A stretch of 50,862 nt of DNA, from the NCBI GenBank assembly GCA_902774925.1, contig CACYKE010000035.1:1-50862 (forward strand). Direction: 5' to 3'. The position numbers and the translations under genes are program-made. Of this stretch, positions 1 through 8,170 are shown one piece after another (the stretch's first letter is position 1; each line of letters starts with the position of its first letter). The notes under the pieces are model-generated. The model ran no database searches. It saw only the letters and a list, made by a program, of their open reading frames with translations, and was not told the origin of the DNA. This DNA comes from an uncultured Prevotellaceae bacterium. GTDB lineage: Bacteria > Bacteroidota > Bacteroidia > Bacteroidales > Bacteroidaceae.

Positions 1-10
1 GAAAGCGGAT

Positions 11-43
11 GCAAAGGTACGAACTATTTTTCATCCCTGCAAA
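11..43 (-). promoter_or_regulatory. Bacteroidetes-type promoter firing leftward out of the window
   Basis: On the minus strand the -7 box TACCTTTG (plus-strand CAAAGGTA, 12-19) sits 20 bp from a -33 TTTG (plus-strand CAAA, 40-43), inside the extended form TTCGTACCTTTGC. It must drive a minus-strand gene whose start lies left of the window. Nothing coding is convincing between here and the regulator starting at 381. Confidence 0.7.
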
Positions 44-277
44 TATTTTCAGAACTTTTTTCGAGAAAAACGAAAAGTTTTCGCATTCTTTGACAATACT
101 GAAAACTTACACCTTATTATATTACATAAGCATACCCATAAATACAGACCGAATGCTGCAAAACGAGAGTCACTTATCGCGCGACAAGTAGCCCTTATTA
201 TCGACTAAAGGCCCTCGGCATTCTAAGAAAAATTGCAGCGTAAAGCCCAATCAACGACTCCCAAAAACTGAAATCGT

Positions 278-310
278 CCGACAAATTCGGAATTTGTCGG
301 GCTTTTTTTT
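278..310 (+). terminator. Rho-independent terminator ahead of the Kelch/AraC regulator
   Basis: A perfect 11-bp inverted repeat (CCGACAAATTC at 278-288, its complement at 290-300) is followed by GC and eight T. No convincing plus-strand gene precedes it in the window, so it may end a small RNA or insulate the regulator promoter just downstream. Confidence 0.7.
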
Positions 311-314
311 GCTA

Positions 315-349
315 TTGCTTGTTTTTCTGACGTCTTTTGTCTACCTTTG
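315..349 (+). promoter_or_regulatory. Promoter of the Kelch/AraC regulator
   Basis: The -7 box TACCTTTG lies at 342-349, with TTG-rich sequence around 315-322 in the -33 position. This places transcription start about 25 nt before the ATG at 381 and excludes the earlier TTG codon at 294 as a start. Confidence 0.6.
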
Positions 350-380
350 TAGCCAACAAACGAGAAATGCTCTAGAAAGT

Positions 381-2078
381 ATGAGACAGCGCATTCACCT
401 TATTCTATTATTCATTGCCCTGCTGATGACCTCGAAGTCGGCAGCCGATGGCGTTGATAAGCTGAATTGTCCTGTCGTCAGAATTGAGGCAGAACGGCTG
501 CCCGACATGAACGTTCCCCGCAGTGGCCACTCGGCTATTCTGGTGAATGGCGAAGTGACGGTGCTCGGCGGTCATACCTCTGGTTTTGTACTGACCCCTA
601 CGGCAGAGTACCTGAAAGACGGCGAATGGCATCAGTTGCAGACTGTCTATAACCACGACGGTGGCATCTCGATCGTGATGAAGTCCGGGAAGGTGCTGTT
701 GGCAGGCGGTTTCAAGGACAATCTCGGCATCGGCCAGAGTTACGAGGTGGAGCTGTACGATCCCGTGACCCATCAGTTCAACGGTTTTGGCTGTCTCGAC
801 AAGAAACGCGTCTCCGGTGCTGCTGTAGAACTCGACAGCGGACGCGTGATGATTGCCGGCAACTGGTATGCCGACGATGCCATCGAGATGTTCGACGGCA
901 AGGCGACATTCTCGCATGTCAAGTCTGTCGCCCAGTCGCACAGCCTGCCTCATATGTTCCGGACCTCAAATGGCAACGCATTAATCGTGGCAGGCTACGA
1001 TTTCCACGGCAACCCCATCGACACCATCGTCATCGACAGACTGTACGGCGAGCCGTTCCGCAACGAATTATTTGAAAATTGGAAACCTCTACGATACGAC
1101 CTCGTACAACATAGCGACGACAGTTTCATCGGCGACGAGGCGAAGGGTATGTTCCGTTACCTGATGCCCGTAGAAAACAAGGACGGCCAATTGGCCATCA
1201 TTGATGTCCGTGACACCGTGTTCACTCCCTTGCCCACTTCGACACCCGTCCCGATGAAGAGCCAATGGGGCGCCATCAGATATATCACGCCCGTCTATGC
1301 CGACCGTCACCACCAGCGTGGCTACGTGGTCGGTTTCGACGCGACAAGCCGTCTGTACGTGCTCTGCATCGATTACTCCAAGACGCCAGCGCCCCTGACC
1401 CTCTATCATACCGACCCGTTGCCCGAGGCCGGCATGCTGACTATTCCCGTACTGACCGCCGAAGGCAATCTGATGTTGACAGGCGGTGTGGGTGTAGAAC
1501 CGAACAGCAATTTCTCGCCATCGGCCTCCGTTTGGCTCTTGCGTTTCAACGACGACGGTTCAACGGCGTCGTCAGTTCTCAACGGCTGGCTCTTGTGGTC
1601 GTTGGCTGTTGCGTTACTCGTGGCCATTGCGATTATCTATATATTAAGACGCAGAAGACCACAGCCGCAGCTTGAACCAGAGGAACTGTCGGAGGTAACT
1701 ACCAAGGGAATTGCAACACCACACTCTCAAAGAGAAAACGAACAATTGATGCAGCGCATTTGCGACCTGATGGACGATCAGCAACTCTACCTTCAACAAG
1801 GCCTCAAAGTTTCCGACATTGCGTCAGCCCTCGACACCAACATCCGCTACATTTCCGATTGCATCAGAGCGGAACGAGGCTGTTCCCTGACGCAGTTCGT
1901 CAACGAATATCGCCTGGAGCATGCCAAGCGTCTGTTGCTCGAACATCCAGAAATGAAAATCTCCTCCGTAGCAATCGAGTCCGGCTTTACCAACGACAAA
2001 GCCATGACCCGCTACTTCAAGGAACATACCGGCATGACCCCCACTGAATGGAAGGCCACCCCACAAAACAACACATAA
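381..2078 (+). CDS. Membrane-anchored Kelch-like sensor fused to an AraC-family DNA-binding domain
   Basis: The 565-residue protein has an N-terminal signal/anchor, then a beta-propeller-like extracytoplasmic region (about residues 35-395) with Kelch-style blades such as SGHSAILVNGEVTVLGG. One transmembrane helix follows (about 402-425, ending in four arginines), then a cytoplasmic AraC-type double helix-turn-helix at the C-terminus (about 470-560, ending GMTPTEWKA). It lacks histidine kinase and receiver domains, so it looks like a one-component transmembrane regulator: a periplasmic signal would be passed directly to DNA binding. The ATG at 381 is chosen because the promoter box at 342-349 lies upstream of it. 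Two secreted-protein genes follow on the same strand 23 nt downstream and are plausible targets or partners. The domain architecture is read directly; the ligand is unknown. Confidence 0.8.
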   Translation: MRQRIHLILLFIALLMTSKSAADGVDKLNCPVVRIEAERLPDMNVPRSGHSAILVNGEVTVLGGHTSGFVLTPTAEYLKDGEWHQLQTVYNHDGGISIVMKSGKVLLAGGFKDNLGIGQSYEVELYDPVTHQFNGFGCLDKKRVSGAAVELDSGRVMIAGNWYADDAIEMFDGKATFSHVKSVAQSHSLPHMFRTSNGNALIVAGYDFHGNPIDTIVIDRLYGEPFRNELFENWKPLRYDLVQHSDDSFIGDEAKGMFRYLMPVENKDGQLAIIDVRDTVFTPLPTSTPVPMKSQWGAIRYITPVYADRHHQRGYVVGFDATSRLYVLCIDYSKTPAPLTLYHTDPLPEAGMLTIPVLTAEGNLMLTGGVGVEPNSNFSPSASVWLLRFNDDGSTASSVLNGWLLWSLAVALLVAIAIIYILRRRRPQPQLEPEELSEVTTKGIATPHSQRENEQLMQRICDLMDDQQLYLQQGLKVSDIASALDTNIRYISDCIRAERGCSLTQFVNEYRLEHAKRLLLEHPEMKISSVAIESGFTNDKAMTRYFKEHTGMTPTEWKATPQNNT

Positions 2079-2101
2079 CAAACCAATTATACAATACTAT
2101 T

Positions 2102-2578
2102 ATGACTAAAAGATTCCTTTTTTTATTTTTTTATGTAGCGATTGCTATTGGAGCTTGGGCAGATAAAGCCGAGAACACGCTAGTCGTGAAAACGAAGAAT
2201 GGCGCTGAGACCGCTTTCATCCTAAAAGATAAGCCCAACGTCACGTTTGAAGGCACCGATTTAAAGGTTGTCACCGAGAAAGAAACCATTACGTTTGCCC
2301 TCAGCGATGTACTTCGTTTTACTTATATCAAAAAGAATCCTTCTGGTATCGATGAGAAGGTCGTCGACCCAACAGAAGTCGGCTACAAAGATGGAGTTCT
2401 AGTTATCAGTCAGTTGAAGCAGGGGGCCTTTGTAGACATCTACTCCCTCGATGGCAAGTTGCTGCGTCAGCTCACTGCTCATCATTCAGGGACCTATCGC
2501 CTGAATCTCTCTGAACTGCCCAAAGGGGTGTATCTGGTGAAAGCCGACAATATAACCTATAAAATCATGAAGCCATGA
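2102..2578 (+). CDS. Small secreted protein with a T9SS-type C-terminal sorting-like domain
   Basis: A 158-residue protein with a signal peptide (MTKRFLFLFFYVAIAIGAWA). A beta-strand-rich middle follows, and the C-terminus (GVYLVKADNITYKIMKP) resembles type A sorting domains of substrates of the type IX secretion system, which typically end in a strand carrying GVYLVK and a lysine near the end. Function is not recognised. The gene starts 23 nt after the regulator, and its stop overlaps the next start in an ATGA, so the three genes are probably cotranscribed. The ATG at 2102 is preferred because it begins the signal peptide; an upstream in-frame codon inside the regulator gene does not. porX and porW at 35608-40400 indicate that a T9SS exists in this genome. 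Confidence 0.65.
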   Translation: MTKRFLFLFFYVAIAIGAWADKAENTLVVKTKNGAETAFILKDKPNVTFEGTDLKVVTEKETITFALSDVLRFTYIKKNPSGIDEKVVDPTEVGYKDGVLVISQLKQGAFVDIYSLDGKLLRQLTAHHSGTYRLNLSELPKGVYLVKADNITYKIMKP

Positions 2579-5500
2579 AACGCTATTTCCTTTATCTATT
2601 AACGGCAATATTGGGCATGCTCAATATCCAGCCCGCCAGCGCCCAGCAGACGCAGGATGCACTGTATATTTTCCGTAATGATGGCGCCTTCAACGGTTTT
2701 TTCTACGATGATATCGACCACATCAGCTACAGCAAGGTAGACACGTTGGGCGTAGAGCACGACGACTATGTCGTGCAAGAGGTATATGCGATGGACTCTG
2801 TATTCCGCATCCCCATTTCGGCCATCGACAGCATAACCTTTGTCACACCTGAGACGGTATATAAAGAAGACGTAAAAGCCACTACGGAAAGTGATTTGTG
2901 GAGTTACGTCATAGGTAGCGACAGTGTTAAGACACTTTTGCTTTCACCTTCAACACCGGCAGGACTTATTCCTTCCCCCGGCGACAAACTGGTGACGACA
3001 GAAAGCCGTGACTACCTGCCAGGTGGTTTTTATTGCAAGGTACTGAGTATCAGCGGCGGAGCCGACGGCATCACCGTCAACTGCGAGCAGGCTGACCTGA
3101 CGGAACTCTTCGACCACTATGTCTGCAAGGTTGGTGTCGAAGGTGACATGGTAGATGCTGCGACGGCACGCGCGATTCATCGGGCCAAGAACGAGCAAAG
3201 CGGTATACTGGAATTGACGGTTCCCGTGGAGATTTTTCACCTTGAAGTTCCTGAACTCGGTTATGATGGAAGCGATTTCTCTGGTGAAGGATATGTCGAT
3301 TTTGGTGTCCTTGGCAAGCTGAGTGCCCGCGGTTTCTTAAATGTCGGTTCCATTGCTGGCTATATATACTGCGATGCCACGGTACGCATGGAGATGCGCA
3401 CATGGTTTGACATGAAATTGACTGCCAAAGGGTCCACCGACTATAAGAGTGAGCCTTTCCTCCAAAAGACATGGTGGATTCCCGACTCCCCCTTTTGCAT
3501 CGATTTTGAGGCAGGGGCAAAGGCTGGTATCGGTGGGGAGGTGACTGCCGAAGCCCATAAATTGGTTTCTTATATGGCTTATGCTAATTCACAGTATAAT
3601 TGCGACTGGAAGAACGACGAGAGTCAGAGTATGTGTACCACAATGTCCAAAATGCTAAAGAATGAGTTCACATATAAAGTCAGCGGAAAGGCTACTCTTA
3701 CCGCCGGTCCGTACGTAGAACTGAACATGGCAACGCCTGGTATTTTGATTTCAAAAAAAACAGGGAAAGTGGGTTTAAGTGTCGAAGCAGGGGCAAAGGC
3801 TGAAATCGAAGCCGAACTGGTATCAAACGAGACTTCGCTCGATTTTACGACCATCAATGGTGAGTCAACCTACGCTTATGACCTTCTGAACCGTGACGGG
3901 GCGCTCAAATTTGGTTTTTACATGGCAGGCAATGCCGAGGCACAATTTGGCAACTGGAAATACAAGGAGTCACTGTTCGACTGGGATCTTGGCAGCGATT
4001 TCGAGGGCGGACTGGTGCCCAGGTTCAGCGATGTCGCTGTCAACTACAATCCCAACCTCAAGGCTGACATCGCATCAGCAGCAGTTAGCCGTAATACACT
4101 GATGCCCAATCCCATCGGCTTTGCCGTCTACGACAGCCAGAACAAGCGTGTGGGTAACAACCTGTGGTTCTCAAGTTCCTACTACAACGAGACGCCCATG
4201 AGATATTCCATCAAGCTCAAGGGGCTAAATCATGGCCAGCAGTATAAACTCTTCCCCATTACGAAAGTCTTCGACTACGAGTTGTTGGCCAAACCATTCA
4301 TAGAATTCACTGCGCAGGCAGAGAGTGGACAAGTGACGGTTACGCCTGACTATCTGAACTTCGAGTTCCAAGGTGGCACGAGCACGTTTACGGCCAGCAC
4401 CAACGTCAGATATCAAGACATAGAGACCATTACCAAGAAATCCAAGAATCAAAACGGGAATAACAGCTGGTATCTGTGTACGATGGGTAGCATTGCTGAC
4501 CCTACCAATATCGTATTCACCGTGGATGCTCAGCGCAATGATACTGGTGAGACACGCACCGACTCTATTATTGTCTACGTGAAGACACTTGAAGGCGAAG
4601 AACTTAGAGATACGGTAACAGTTGTTCAGGATGCAGAGAGAGTCATCTTGCCTGTGCTTGAGGTGTCCAGAACGATGGTCACGATGGAAGCCAAGGATCC
4701 TACACCCGCAGAAGTGGTGGTCACTTCTGATGCAGACGATTTGACCTTCACTAAATCAGGAGGCTCATGGCTTACGTACAAATACGATAAGAAGACTCAC
4801 ATTCTGACCCTTCAGGCTACTGACAATGAAACCCAACAAATACGTTCGGCCGTCATTAAAATTAAGGCTACCAACCAATACGGTTCTGTCGAGGAAACCA
4901 TCAACGTAGAACAAGATCCTAGCAATTTCAGTTATACAGGACTATTCCTGCAATTGAAGGCTAAGGTTACTAATGAATCAGGAAGTAGCAGCACAATTAA
5001 TAATGTATATCCTTCTCTTTACAATCATAACGTACCCGTCTATTGTGTCTCCAGTGCCGTTTCTACTGGAGCAACCCTTATTGCCAATGGCAGTGAGGAT
5101 TACAGTATGGAAAGTTTCTATAACATGGGGTGGAATACCGATGGTACTATGATTCGCCGAAAGGTAGAAACCAGGATTAAAAACACCTGGAGTATTGTAC
5201 TGAATATTTTCCGCAGCAGTGACAATGTAGAGGATGGTGTGGTCAGTGGAACAGTTACATGTAAGACTGACCAAGAGGACATACACACAACGGTAGCAAC
5301 GGGTGAAGTATGGTATACCACCACTAATTCAAATAGTACATCATTTAATCTTACCAGTGTTCCTTTCTACTCCTTGAGAACTCCCGTACCGGGTCAAGCA
5401 GGTTATTCGTGTGAAGGTTACATGGCAGATCCTGAAATCAGTAACTGGGGCAGTATTCACCAGTACGTCTCTGGATTCTCCATAGCTAATACTGATACTA

Positions 5501-5607
5501 ACGGAAAAACGACCTATTCTACCCTCTCTGACAGCGATGACTGGTCAATCACCATTGGGGTATGGGATCCCGAACGAGGCGATCTGAAGCCCTACGGTCA
5601 ACCGTAA
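2575..5607 (+). CDS. Large secreted BACON-domain protein
   Basis: A 1010-residue protein with an N-terminal signal peptide ending near PASA. An N-terminal module (DALYIFRNDGAFNGFFYDD followed by VVQEVYAMDS) recurs in Bacteroidales surface proteins. Next comes a long beta-rich region (about residues 100-580), then two BACON-like immunoglobulin folds (about 587-690 and 695-783; the second ends VEQDPS). A C-terminal beta-rich domain completes the protein. BACON domains are usually attached to carbohydrate-active or adhesive surface proteins, but no catalytic motif is visible here, so binding or adhesion is an inference. It overlaps the preceding gene by 4 nt and appears to be the last gene of the regulator-led unit; a terminator lies at 5641-5672. 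Confidence 0.7.
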   Translation: MKRYFLYLLTAILGMLNIQPASAQQTQDALYIFRNDGAFNGFFYDDIDHISYSKVDTLGVEHDDYVVQEVYAMDSVFRIPISAIDSITFVTPETVYKEDVKATTESDLWSYVIGSDSVKTLLLSPSTPAGLIPSPGDKLVTTESRDYLPGGFYCKVLSISGGADGITVNCEQADLTELFDHYVCKVGVEGDMVDAATARAIHRAKNEQSGILELTVPVEIFHLEVPELGYDGSDFSGEGYVDFGVLGKLSARGFLNVGSIAGYIYCDATVRMEMRTWFDMKLTAKGSTDYKSEPFLQKTWWIPDSPFCIDFEAGAKAGIGGEVTAEAHKLVSYMAYANSQYNCDWKNDESQSMCTTMSKMLKNEFTYKVSGKATLTAGPYVELNMATPGILISKKTGKVGLSVEAGAKAEIEAELVSNETSLDFTTINGESTYAYDLLNRDGALKFGFYMAGNAEAQFGNWKYKESLFDWDLGSDFEGGLVPRFSDVAVNYNPNLKADIASAAVSRNTLMPNPIGFAVYDSQNKRVGNNLWFSSSYYNETPMRYSIKLKGLNHGQQYKLFPITKVFDYELLAKPFIEFTAQAESGQVTVTPDYLNFEFQGGTSTFTASTNVRYQDIETITKKSKNQNGNNSWYLCTMGSIADPTNIVFTVDAQRNDTGETRTDSIIVYVKTLEGEELRDTVTVVQDAERVILPVLEVSRTMVTMEAKDPTPAEVVVTSDADDLTFTKSGGSWLTYKYDKKTHILTLQATDNETQQIRSAVIKIKATNQYGSVEETINVEQDPSNFSYTGLFLQLKAKVTNESGSSSTINNVYPSLYNHNVPVYCVSSAVSTGATLIANGSEDYSMESFYNMGWNTDGTMIRRKVETRIKNTWSIVLNIFRSSDNVEDGVVSGTVTCKTDQEDIHTTVATGEVWYTTTNSNSTSFNLTSVPFYSLRTPVPGQAGYSCEGYMADPEISNWGSIHQYVSGFSIANTDTNGKTTYSTLSDSDDWSITIGVWDPERGDLKPYGQP

Positions 5608-5640
5608 AAAAATTATAATAACACAGACACCACAAAAATT

Positions 5641-5672
5641 CTCGAAACTTGTTGGGGTTTCGAGGATTTTTT
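5641..5672 (+). terminator. Terminator after the BACON-protein gene
   Basis: The stem CTCGAAAC (5641-5648) pairs with GTTTCGAG (5657-5664) and is followed by GATTTTTT. It overlaps the promoter of the next gene, whose -33 region lies inside the hairpin. Confidence 0.6.
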
Positions 5673-5681
5673 GTATCTTTG
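5652..5681 (+). promoter_or_regulatory. Promoter of the DUF6266-like gene
   Basis: The -7 box TATCTTTG is at 5674-5681, with TTG at 5652-5654 19 bp upstream. It predicts a leader of roughly 300 nt before the ATG at 5994. Confidence 0.6.
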
Positions 5682-5759
5682 CCCCCGAAAAAGCCAAGAT
5701 TTCAAGTTCGGTGTACCACCTAAGTAGCAAGGATACTGCAAGGGAGTTGCGCTAACTCT

Positions 5760-5810
5760 TGTCCGGTTGATGTCCGCTTGTTGTTCGGTTGTTGTCCGGT
5801 TGATGTCCGG
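5760..5810 (+). repeat. 11-bp tandem repeat in the leader of the DUF6266-like gene
   Basis: Units of 11 bp with consensus TGTCCGGTTGA start at 5760, 5771, 5782 and 5793, with a partial fifth at 5804. The rest of the gap 5608-5993 has no gene. It contains a purine-rich stretch (5895-5955) with CGAAGGAA recurring about every 20 bp, and an AGGAG ribosome binding site at 5980-5984. Confidence 0.85.
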
Positions 5811-5993
5811 TAAAAAAGTGGATAACGAATGAAGAAAAAAAGGACAATAAATGAATAGCAACTGGACAACAATAGGTGGAGAATAGAAGGTGTATCGAAG
5901 GAAGAACAAGGCTAGAGCGAAGGAAGAGAGAGGAGAGAATGACGAAGGAACAATGAATAAATGTATAATTAAAAAAGATAGGAGATTTTGACT

Positions 5994-6737
5994 ATGAAAC
6001 AGAAGTATGCAGCTAAGGGGCTAATCATGATTGGCAGTCTGCGCAAAGTGGGTGTTACGACCTACGTGAAGCAAGGACAGGTGATTACGCGCGTATCGAA
6101 CTCGGACGAGAGGCGCAGCAATACGCTGGGCCAGTTCAACCAACGCCAGAAAATGCGTCACACCACTGCGTTATGGAAGATGATGAAATACGGCTGTAAG
6201 GAGATGATGTTTACCCAACGTAAGACAGCCTATCAGAACTTTGCATCGCTGGCAAATAGGTTGCCAACGGTGTTTGTGGAACGAATACACATGACTGAGG
6301 CATCATTCCTGATGCCCGGCATACCGGTGAGCGACGGCACGTTGCCAACTATCAAATTAACATTGGGAGAGGTGGACGGTGAACCCGCCCTGCTGACCGA
6401 CCTCGAGAAGGAGAAGCACTACTATCAGGAGAAGCTATTCCTCTATACTGCCGAGCAGACTGGAGAGGACACTATTCCGCGAGTACGTTTCAGTATGCGC
6501 GAGATTTCGCGGACTAAGATGACGCTGGTGGACGGGTACTTTGTGCTGAAGGGTGAGGAGTTCAGCGACGACAAGAAAGGCTGGGCACTGGTAAAAGTAA
6601 TTGGTGAACGCTGCTCAGCGCAAACCATCGTCACCCGCTGTACGTTCTACGAGCAGTACACCACAGAAGAGGCAATGAAAAAGTCCGCCAAAAGTTATGG
6701 CGGACTGACAGAGACGCCGTATCTGTCGTCTCAATAA
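5994..6737 (+). CDS. DUF6266-like protein of unknown function
   Basis: A 247-residue soluble protein without a signal peptide or membrane segment. Its N-terminal part (GSLRKVGVTTYVKQGQVITR, then QFNQRQKMRH) resembles the start of DUF6266 proteins, a Bacteroidetes family of unknown function; this assignment is from memory of the pattern and is tentative. The C-terminal half has alternating strands and charged loops. The ATG at 5994 is chosen because an AGGAG motif stands at 5980-5984, an unusually clear Shine-Dalgarno for this phylum; the in-frame TTG at 5988 is less likely. It stands alone, behind a ~300-nt leader containing an 11-bp tandem repeat, and converges on the Bax-inhibitor gene. Confidence 0.55.
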   Translation: MKQKYAAKGLIMIGSLRKVGVTTYVKQGQVITRVSNSDERRSNTLGQFNQRQKMRHTTALWKMMKYGCKEMMFTQRKTAYQNFASLANRLPTVFVERIHMTEASFLMPGIPVSDGTLPTIKLTLGEVDGEPALLTDLEKEKHYYQEKLFLYTAEQTGEDTIPRVRFSMREISRTKMTLVDGYFVLKGEEFSDDKKGWALVKVIGERCSAQTIVTRCTFYEQYTTEEAMKKSAKSYGGLTETPYLSSQ

Positions 6738-6754
6738 TGCAGTAACATCTTATC

Positions 6755-7474
6755 TTACTCCCTACGACCGAAGATGCGGAGGAGATAGATGAAGAGGTTG
6801 ATGAAGTCGAGGTAGAGCGTGAGGGCTCCGAGGAGAGCAAGCTTCTGAGCACCCTCGCCGACATCAGGAGCCTGGAGAAGCATCTGCTTGATTTTCTGGG
6901 AATCCCACGCGGTGAGGCCGACGAAAATGAGTACACCTACGTAGCTCAGAATCATTGTCAGACCGTCGCTCTTGATGAAGAGGTTGACGAGGGTGGCAAT
7001 GATGAGTCCGATGAGCGCCATGAAGAGTATTTTACCCATCGACGATAGGTCGGTCTTGGTGGTGTAGCCCACGATGGCCATTGCCGCGAAGGTGCCAGCA
7101 GTGATGAAGAACACAGTAGCAACGGACGACGCCGTGTAGTACAAAAAGATGTACGACAACAGGGCACCATTGATGACCGAATAGAGGATAAACATCAGCG
7201 TGGCGGTAGTCAGCGACAGCTTATTAATGGCGGCACTAACACCGAAAACGAGTGCAAACTCGCCGATGATGAGTCCCCAGAAGAGAATCTGGTTAGTGTA
7301 GATGGCCTGGAGGATGCCGGGGCTGTTGGCAACGGCATAGGCCGTAAAGCCGGTAATGGCAAGTGCGAGAGTCATCCACACATACACTTTACGCATCAGG
7401 ACTGGGAACGCCTGCGACATGGTCAGCTGCTGATCAGCAGTGAGTCCACGCAAATCAATTTCGTTATAATTCAT
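6755..7474 (-). CDS. Bax inhibitor-1/YccA family membrane protein
   Basis: A 239-residue integral membrane protein with about seven hydrophobic segments and the BI-1 family pattern, including the C-terminal GALTLYLDFINLFIYLLRIF and FVGLTAWDSQKIKQ. Family members are inner-membrane proteins; in E. coli YccA modulates FtsH proteolysis and others behave as calcium leak channels. The role here is inferred from family only. The start is the ATG at 7474, because the promoter box lies at 7509-7516 and longer versions of the reading frame would begin upstream of it. It is monocistronic. Confidence 0.9.
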   Translation of the reverse strand: MNYNEIDLRGLTADQQLTMSQAFPVLMRKVYVWMTLALAITGFTAYAVANSPGILQAIYTNQILFWGLIIGEFALVFGVSAAINKLSLTTATLMFILYSVINGALLSYIFLYYTASSVATVFFITAGTFAAMAIVGYTTKTDLSSMGKILFMALIGLIIATLVNLFIKSDGLTMILSYVGVLIFVGLTAWDSQKIKQMLLQAPDVGEGAQKLALLGALTLYLDFINLFIYLLRIFGRRE

Positions 7475-7507
7475 CTCTAAATTCCTTTCTTTTTTATGTT
7501 TAACGCT

Positions 7508-7520
7508 GCAAAGGTACGAA
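7508..7520 (-). promoter_or_regulatory. Promoter of the Bax inhibitor-1 family gene
   Basis: The minus strand reads TTCGTACCTTTGC, with -7 box TACCTTTG at plus-strand 7509-7516. It gives a leader of about 30 nt before the ATG at 7474. Confidence 0.65.
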
Positions 7521-7587
7521 TAAATTCCACCTATTGCATGCACTTTTGTATTAAAAAAACAAAAAAATATGGTGCAGTCAGACTTTT

Positions 7588-7600
7588 TTCGTATATTTGC
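7588..7600 (+). promoter_or_regulatory. Promoter of the DUF4332 gene
   Basis: TTCGTATATTTGC contains the -7 box TATATTTG at 7592-7599, giving a leader of about 55 nt before the ATG at 7659. It is divergent from the Bax-inhibitor promoter, with the two -7 boxes about 75 bp apart. Confidence 0.7.
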
Positions 7601-7658
7601 AGTCGCAGTGTGCAAAGTGCATCTACTGCAACATAAAATAACTAAAACTTTTTATAAT

Positions 7659-8066
7659 ATGACTTACAAAGTAATTGACATTGAGGGTGTAGGTGAAGTT
7701 TACGCCGAGAAACTGATTGCAGCAGGTATTAAGACCGATGCAGAACTGTTGGAGAAATGTGCAAAGCCCGCAGGCCGTAAGGCACTGGAGGAGCAGACCG
7801 GCATCAGCGGCAAGCTGATTCTGAAGTGGGCAAACCACTGCGACCTGTATCGCATCAATGGTGTTGGACCTCAGTTTGCTGAACTGTTGGAGGCCAGCGG
7901 CGTGGACACCGTCAAAGAACTGAAGCACCGCGTAGCCGAGAACCTGCAGAAGAAGCTGGAAGAGGTGAACGCCGTGAAGAATCTGACCAACCGCGTTCCT
8001 GCCGTCGTAGAAGTGCAGAAGATGATTGACCAGGCTAAGGAACTGCCTGCTGTGATGGAATACTAA
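7659..8066 (+). CDS. DUF4332-family helix-hairpin-helix protein
   Basis: A 135-residue soluble protein built of two helix-hairpin-helix-type units, IEGVGEVYAEKLIAAGI (about residues 7-23) and INGVGPQFAELLEASGV (about 66-82). This is the pattern of DUF4332 proteins, which are related to the DNA-binding HhH repeats of polymerases and ligases. Nucleic-acid binding is a family-level inference; no catalytic motif is present. The ATG at 7659 follows the promoter box at 7592-7599; the longer in-frame codon at 7569 lies before that box and is rejected. A heptanucleotide array follows the stop directly. Confidence 0.8.
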   Translation: MTYKVIDIEGVGEVYAEKLIAAGIKTDAELLEKCAKPAGRKALEEQTGISGKLILKWANHCDLYRINGVGPQFAELLEASGVDTVKELKHRVAENLQKKLEEVNAVKNLTNRVPAVVEVQKMIDQAKELPAVMEY

Positions 8067-8070
8067 TATT

Positions 8071-8098
8071 AATTGACAATTGACAATTGATAATTAGA
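8071..8098 (+). repeat. 7-bp tandem array, AATTGAC type
   Basis: Four exact 7-bp units, AATTGAC, AATTGAC, AATTGAT and AATTAGA, begin 4 nt after the DUF4332 stop codon. It is one of the intergenic short-period arrays found across this window. Confidence 0.85.
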
Positions 8099-8112
8099 AA
8101 GTGAAAAGACAA

Positions 8113-8138
8113 TAAAAAAGCGACGGTTCTGCCGTCGC
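8113..8138 (-). terminator. Terminator of the FAD/Fe-S dehydrogenase gene
   Basis: The stem GCGACGG/CCGTCGC (8120-8126 with 8132-8138) is followed on the minus strand by six T (plus-strand A run 8114-8119). It lies about 20 nt past the dehydrogenase stop. Confidence 0.75.
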
Positions 8139-8144
8139 CAGTAG

Positions 8145-8170
8145 AGAAGGCCTGAAGCATCAGGCCTTCT
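8145..8170. terminator. 11-bp perfect hairpin overlapping the end of the dehydrogenase coding region
   Basis: AGAAGGCCTGA (8145-8155) pairs with TCAGGCCTTCT (8160-8170) around a 4-nt AGCA loop. One arm encodes the last codons (Lys-Lys-Ala-stop) of the minus-strand dehydrogenase. It may serve as a plus-strand terminator after DUF4332 and stabilise the 3' end of the opposing transcript. Confidence 0.55.

Noticed and set aside
9-191. 60-residue plus-strand reading frame at the left end
   Set aside because: AT-rich, no ribosome site, overlaps a leftward promoter, no protein-like pattern.
5760-5810. CRISPR array
   Set aside because: 11-bp units without spacers; far too short for CRISPR repeats.
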